NCBI GenBank assembly: GCA_009599575.1
Contig: VWND01000067.1
Span: 62,001-126,000, forward strand
Direction of reading: 5' to 3'
Origin: Blumeriella jaapii
Taxonomy: Eukaryota > Ascomycota > Leotiomycetes > Helotiales > Drepanopezizaceae
DNA: 64,000 bases
The notes beneath the pieces are model-generated. The model saw only the letters and a program-made list of their open reading frames with translations, was not told where the DNA came from and ran no database searches. Both the position numbers and the translations under genes were made by a program. Below, one piece after another: positions 60,529-64,000 of this stretch (the first letter of the stretch is position 1; each line of letters opens with the position of its first letter).

Positions 60529-62545
60529 ATATTTCGGTTGTTTTTTTTAAACGTTTGCTTAATAAATATTAAAATTTGTTTTAAATTTTCGGTTGCGAAA
60601 TTTTTCGCGTTGTTTATAAAAATGTTTTATTATTAAAAAATAAAAATATTAATATTAATATTTTTTTTTTAATTCGTTTGCGAAAACTTAAAATTTATTT
60701 CGTAACTAATTCGATAAAAACGAATAAATTGTTTTTAACGAAATAAAAAAAATATATATTTTGCAAAAAAAGCTACGAAAGCCGTATCGTCGAAAATCGA
60801 ATATGCTTTTCGGCCAAAATACTAAATGTTTAGCGATTGTTTTAAAGCCGAATTTCGGATTAAACGGCCCGAAAAAATTACGTTTAGCGTTGTAACCGCG
60901 GCGGAAATAATAATTAAAAGCGCGGTGGCTTTTTGCTCGTATGCCGTTATAACGTTTCCGCGTTTTTTTTTTCGGCCCGCGTTATTAAAAACCGAATTAT
61001 TATTATTTGAAAAAATAAAAGCTTCGGTAATAAAAATAACCGCGATCGAATAAACTGCTTTTTTTAATCGCAGAATAGTTTTTAATTTTTTTTTAATTAA
61101 TTATATTATTTTATTATTTACGCGGCGAAAAGCCGTAAAACAGCATAAATAATCCGCAGCGTATAATTTATAACAATTCGCGTATTATAAAATTGCTTTG
61201 CAATTAAAACTAATCGGATTATCGTAGTTTTATATACGATTATTATAATAATTGCAACGAACGTATCGGATACAAATTAATAAATTGCAAAAACCTTAGT
61301 ATTTAAAATCGTAGCGAAATATAACCGGTTTTTTATTAATAAGCTTAGTTTGGGCGCTAACGCCGAAAAAAATAAAACTTTTAATTAGCTATAAAAAAGA
61401 AATAATCCAGGTTTATTTGCTTATAATTAAATTCGTTTCGTATCGCATAAAACGCGTATTAATCGGCTTAATTTTAATTTAAATAAAAATTTCGTTTTTT
61501 TACATATTTTAAGCAATAAAAAACGTCGCCGAATAACTTCGGAATTATAATTAAAACGTTTTAAACCGCGTAATTACATTATTTCTTCGAAATACGTACG
61601 GCGGTAGCTCCGAATATTTTACGAAAAACTTCGACGTGTTTTTAAATAATAAAAAAAAATTTAATTTTAAATCGATTAAATAAAAAGCCTAGTTTGTTTT
61701 CGTAAACGTTAAATTTTTAATCGCGTTTTTCGTTAAACCTGATATAAACTTCGCGATTTTTTATTTAAAAACGAAAATATTAAATCTGTTTAATAAAATA
61801 CTTTTCGCCGACGTAATTAAAAAACGATAATTTTATCGGATTTTTATTAATTAGTTTTCGATAAACGAATTTAAAAAAACGCGTAAAATACCGCTAATAA
61901 ACGAACGCGTTTATTATTATAACTTTTTAGCGATAATCGATTTTAATTTCTCGGAATTTATTAAAATTTTTAAAACTTTCCGTGAAATTCGGTTTGCTTA
62001 AATAATTAATAAAAAAAAAAAAAAGAAAAAATCGATACTATTTAGCGAAGCGACGAAAAAAATAATAAAAACGCGGATTTACAAAAAAAAAAAACTTTTT
62101 ACAAGCTTTTCGGCGTATTATCGCGTTTCGGGCTTTTTCTGCTAATTTACGACGCTATCGGCAACGGTCGCGAATTATACTTATATTTTACGGCGTATTT
62201 AAAACTGTCGGTTTATTTCGTCGAATTGGCTGATAATAGCCGACGTTGTAATAATAAATATTCGCGTTTCGTATTTTAAAACGAAAAAAAAAAAGCGAAT
62301 ACTAAAAATATTCGCCTGCTTTTTTTTTAAAAAATGCAAATTTAATTAAAACGATAAAATTGCGTTTATAAAACGAATATATAATTCGTCGTAATCGTAA
62401 TTATAGTCGTAATCGTCGAATAATCGAAAAAGAATAAAAGGAATTATTTCGCGAGCTGCACGGCGAACGCGACGAGTTTTCGAGCTGATTCCTCGAAATT
62501 CGGAAAGAAACGAGTCTTCCGAATCGAATGCAATAAATTTATGTC
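60529..62545 (-). mobile_element. Tad1-like LINE2, 5' part, heavily mutated
   Basis: The reverse complement aligns with LINE1 from about 10640 to 12650. Landmarks: 62138-62280 with LINE1 10906-11110, 61130-61180 with the zinc-knuckle area near 12010-12060, and 60535-60605 with the ORF2 start near 12590-12650. It contains ORF1 (minus strand, about 62530 down to 60640) and the first codons of ORF2, then is cut by E0. The Asp/His tract of LINE1 appears here as Asp/Tyr (CAC to TAC) near 62390-62410. It is the oldest layer of the stack. Confidence 0.85.
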
Positions 62546-63165
62546 GTGCATAGCTGAATAGTCGGTAGAAACCCTCACCGAAGGCTTGAACGGATGAATT
62601 GTATGCCGTAAAATGTTATTTGTATTATTCTAAGTCTGACTGGCGAGCTTTCCGCAGAAAACGGAAAGTTCGGGCTCGCTTAATCAATCGCTCGGATAAA
62701 CTAGTTTCCGAAAAAACTCGTTATCACGTGACTACGAGCCTTTCCGAGCTCCAGAAACATTTAATTATTAAAAGCGTACAGAAAAAATAAATCTGAAACA
62801 AAAGAAATAAAAAAAAATAAAAAAATGTAAATATAACGCAATACATCCTTTAATTGATTGCCAATCCGGCGATCAGCTATTTTCAAAGCGCGGAAAAGTT
62901 TTTTTATCGTTCGAATACGGCCGTAACGCGATATTGCAATATTTATATAGCTTGTTATTATATTCTTTATCGTTAAAAAGCGTAAATAAAGCTAATTTAG
63001 CTTAAATAAGCGTTTCGTCGCTTTTGAAAACCTTAATTTTTTTATTTTTTTATCAGTTTTTTAATAAATTCAAATTTTATTATTTTAATCAAAAACATCG
63101 ATATAACTTTTTTTATATCCAAAAAAGATCGTTCGCATAGGTTTACGCGACCAGTTGGCCTAGCT
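62546..63165. other. Less mutated flank, no recognised gene
   Basis: Adjacent to the LINE2 5' end, base composition rises (about 62450-62770) and CpA/TpG reappear. It may be LINE2 5' untranslated region or pre-existing flanking DNA. It includes a hairpin at 62643-62679 (arms gcgagc-tttccg and cggaaa...gctcgc) and gttatcacgtgac near 62723, a motif also found in the EB LTR. A 64-codon plus ORF (62599-62790) has no supporting signal. 62800-63165 is AT-rich with nothing recognised. Confidence 0.5.
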
Positions 63166-63189
63166 TCTCGGACTCCCAGTTTTCGGCGC

Positions 63190-63980
63190 TTACGCAATCG
63201 AAGTTTTACGAAATCTATTTTGCGTAATTAATCGATTTTTTCGGCCAATTCGTTTTTTTTTAACCTTTTCGAAAAAAGCGACTTTTTCGATATCTCGTTT
63301 TTAAACGGTTTTTTCGAAGATTTATACTTGCTTGGCTTTAAGAATGCCGATATAACGCCTGAAAAAAATGGCGGAAACGCTGCCGGCGGTAAAAAAGCTA
63401 TTAGCGGTAGTTTCGATTTTAATAGCATTTCCGGAAAAAAAAAGCAGAATACTAGCGCCTTTGGAAAAAAAGCGGCCGAAAATTATTAAAACGGAAAAAA
63501 TAAAAATAAAAATAACGACGATAATCGTTTTTTAAAACGCGCTCGTATTAAGGCTAAAAAGCCTGCTATTTCTGGGCCTTTCAATTCTATTTTTTATATA
63601 ACTTATATTGCTCGCGAAACAATTGGAAATTTAAATAACAACTGCCTGTCGAATTTGGCTAAAATTCGTTGCTATCGATATTACGCAATTAATACGTCGT
63701 GTATTCCGGCCGACGCGAATATTTTAACTGCGTAATTTTCCGTTTTTAAAGCTCGGATTAATAAAATTATTAAAACGGTCAGTTTTATCGAAAAACTTTA
63801 TCGTTTTTGCTTATCGATTTCTAAAATATAACGGCCATTTTTTATTTCACGGTCAAAGCGGTTTTAAAAATACAAAAAAGTAAACTTTTAAATCGATCGT
63901 AATTTAAAAGCAAAATTAATAAATATAAAGCGTATTATTAACGCGAAACTCGCCGCGGCTCGTAAAATTCCTTAAACTTC
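63190..63980 (+). pseudogene. Unidentified decayed coding region
   Basis: I do not recognise this protein. One plus-strand frame is readable from about 63260 to beyond 63830 with only a few stops (TAA near 63485, 63733 and 63828). It shows F-F-D-I-S-F-L-N-G-F-F-E-D-L-Y-L-L-G-F, a Gly/Ser/Lys-rich low-complexity stretch, L-K-R-A-R-I-K-A-K-K-P, and a Cys motif R-C-Y-R-Y-Y-A-I-N-T-S-C near 63670 that may be a damaged C-x2-C-x6-C cluster. It could be Gag of another element or a captured or host gene fragment. The minus ORF 63228-63428 is a shadow. Confidence 0.4.
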
Positions 63981-64000
63981 TGCTTTTCGAATGGAAACTT

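Noticed and set aside
62599..62790. 63-codon plus-strand ORF as a gene
   Set aside because: No homologous motif, no conserved copy and no supporting start context; kept only as a note in the flank entry.
1..64000. Mitochondrial or bacterial AT-rich DNA
   Set aside because: Nuclear fungal LTR elements and Tad1-like LINEs fill the window, and the stops follow a C-to-T/G-to-A pattern instead of an alternative genetic code.
1..64000. tRNA and rRNA genes
   Set aside because: I looked for tRNA-like arms and conserved rRNA blocks and saw none; a covariance-model search was not possible here.

Overview
This window looks like one heterochromatic block of a filamentous ascomycete (Pezizomycotina-type) nuclear genome. 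I find no intact host gene in it. Almost every base belongs to LTR retrotransposons (Ty3/Gypsy superfamily) or Tad1-like LINEs. Nearly all have been ruined by C-to-T and G-to-A transitions, so that in recognisable protein reading frames Gln and Trp codons have become TAA or TAG. CpA/TpG dinucleotides are visibly scarce while TpA is abundant and CpG persists. This is the pattern expected of repeat-induced point mutation (RIP), a fungal genome defence.

The elements are nested and can be unpacked from their target-site duplications (TSDs). Order from outside in: (0) LINE2, minus strand, 60529 to about 62545, its 3' half outside the window; (1) Gypsy element E0, inserted in LINE2, visible as 27262-29953 plus 55207-60528; (2a) EA, inserted in the protease region of E0, visible as 1-4189 plus 22983-27261; (2b) E1, inserted in the integrase region of E0, 29954-55206, TSD ttaa; (3a) EB, a chromodomain Gypsy, inserted in EA, 4190-10110 plus 22903-22977, TSD atttc; (3b) E2, inserted in E1, 37920-49218, TSD acgc; (4) EC, a second chromodomain Gypsy, inserted inside the 3' LTR of EB, 10111-22902, TSD cgcga; (5) LINE1, inserted in the gag start of EC, 10591-16905, 13-bp TSD. 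The right edge (about 62546-64000) holds a less mutated stretch and a decayed coding region I cannot identify.

E0, EA, E1 and E2 are four copies of one 11.3-kb family, here called the E family. It has 266-268-bp LTRs (TGTAAAA...TTTTACA), gag, protease, RT/RNase H, an integrase without chromodomain, a T-rich spacer of about 0.45 kb, and then an unidentified coding block of about 3.2 kb (ORF-X) before the 3' LTR. ORF-X is the most unusual feature of the window. EB (about 6.0 kb) and EC (about 6.5 kb without the LINE) are ordinary gag-PR-RT-RH-IN-chromodomain elements.

No element is coding-competent: stops, frameshifts and replaced active-site residues occur throughout. Mutation load broadly follows the nesting. 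The innermost LINE1 and EC are readable and richer in G+C, the E family and EB interiors are extremely AT-rich, and several LTRs look less mutated than the interiors they flank. All family assignments come from reading motifs by eye; no search was run.
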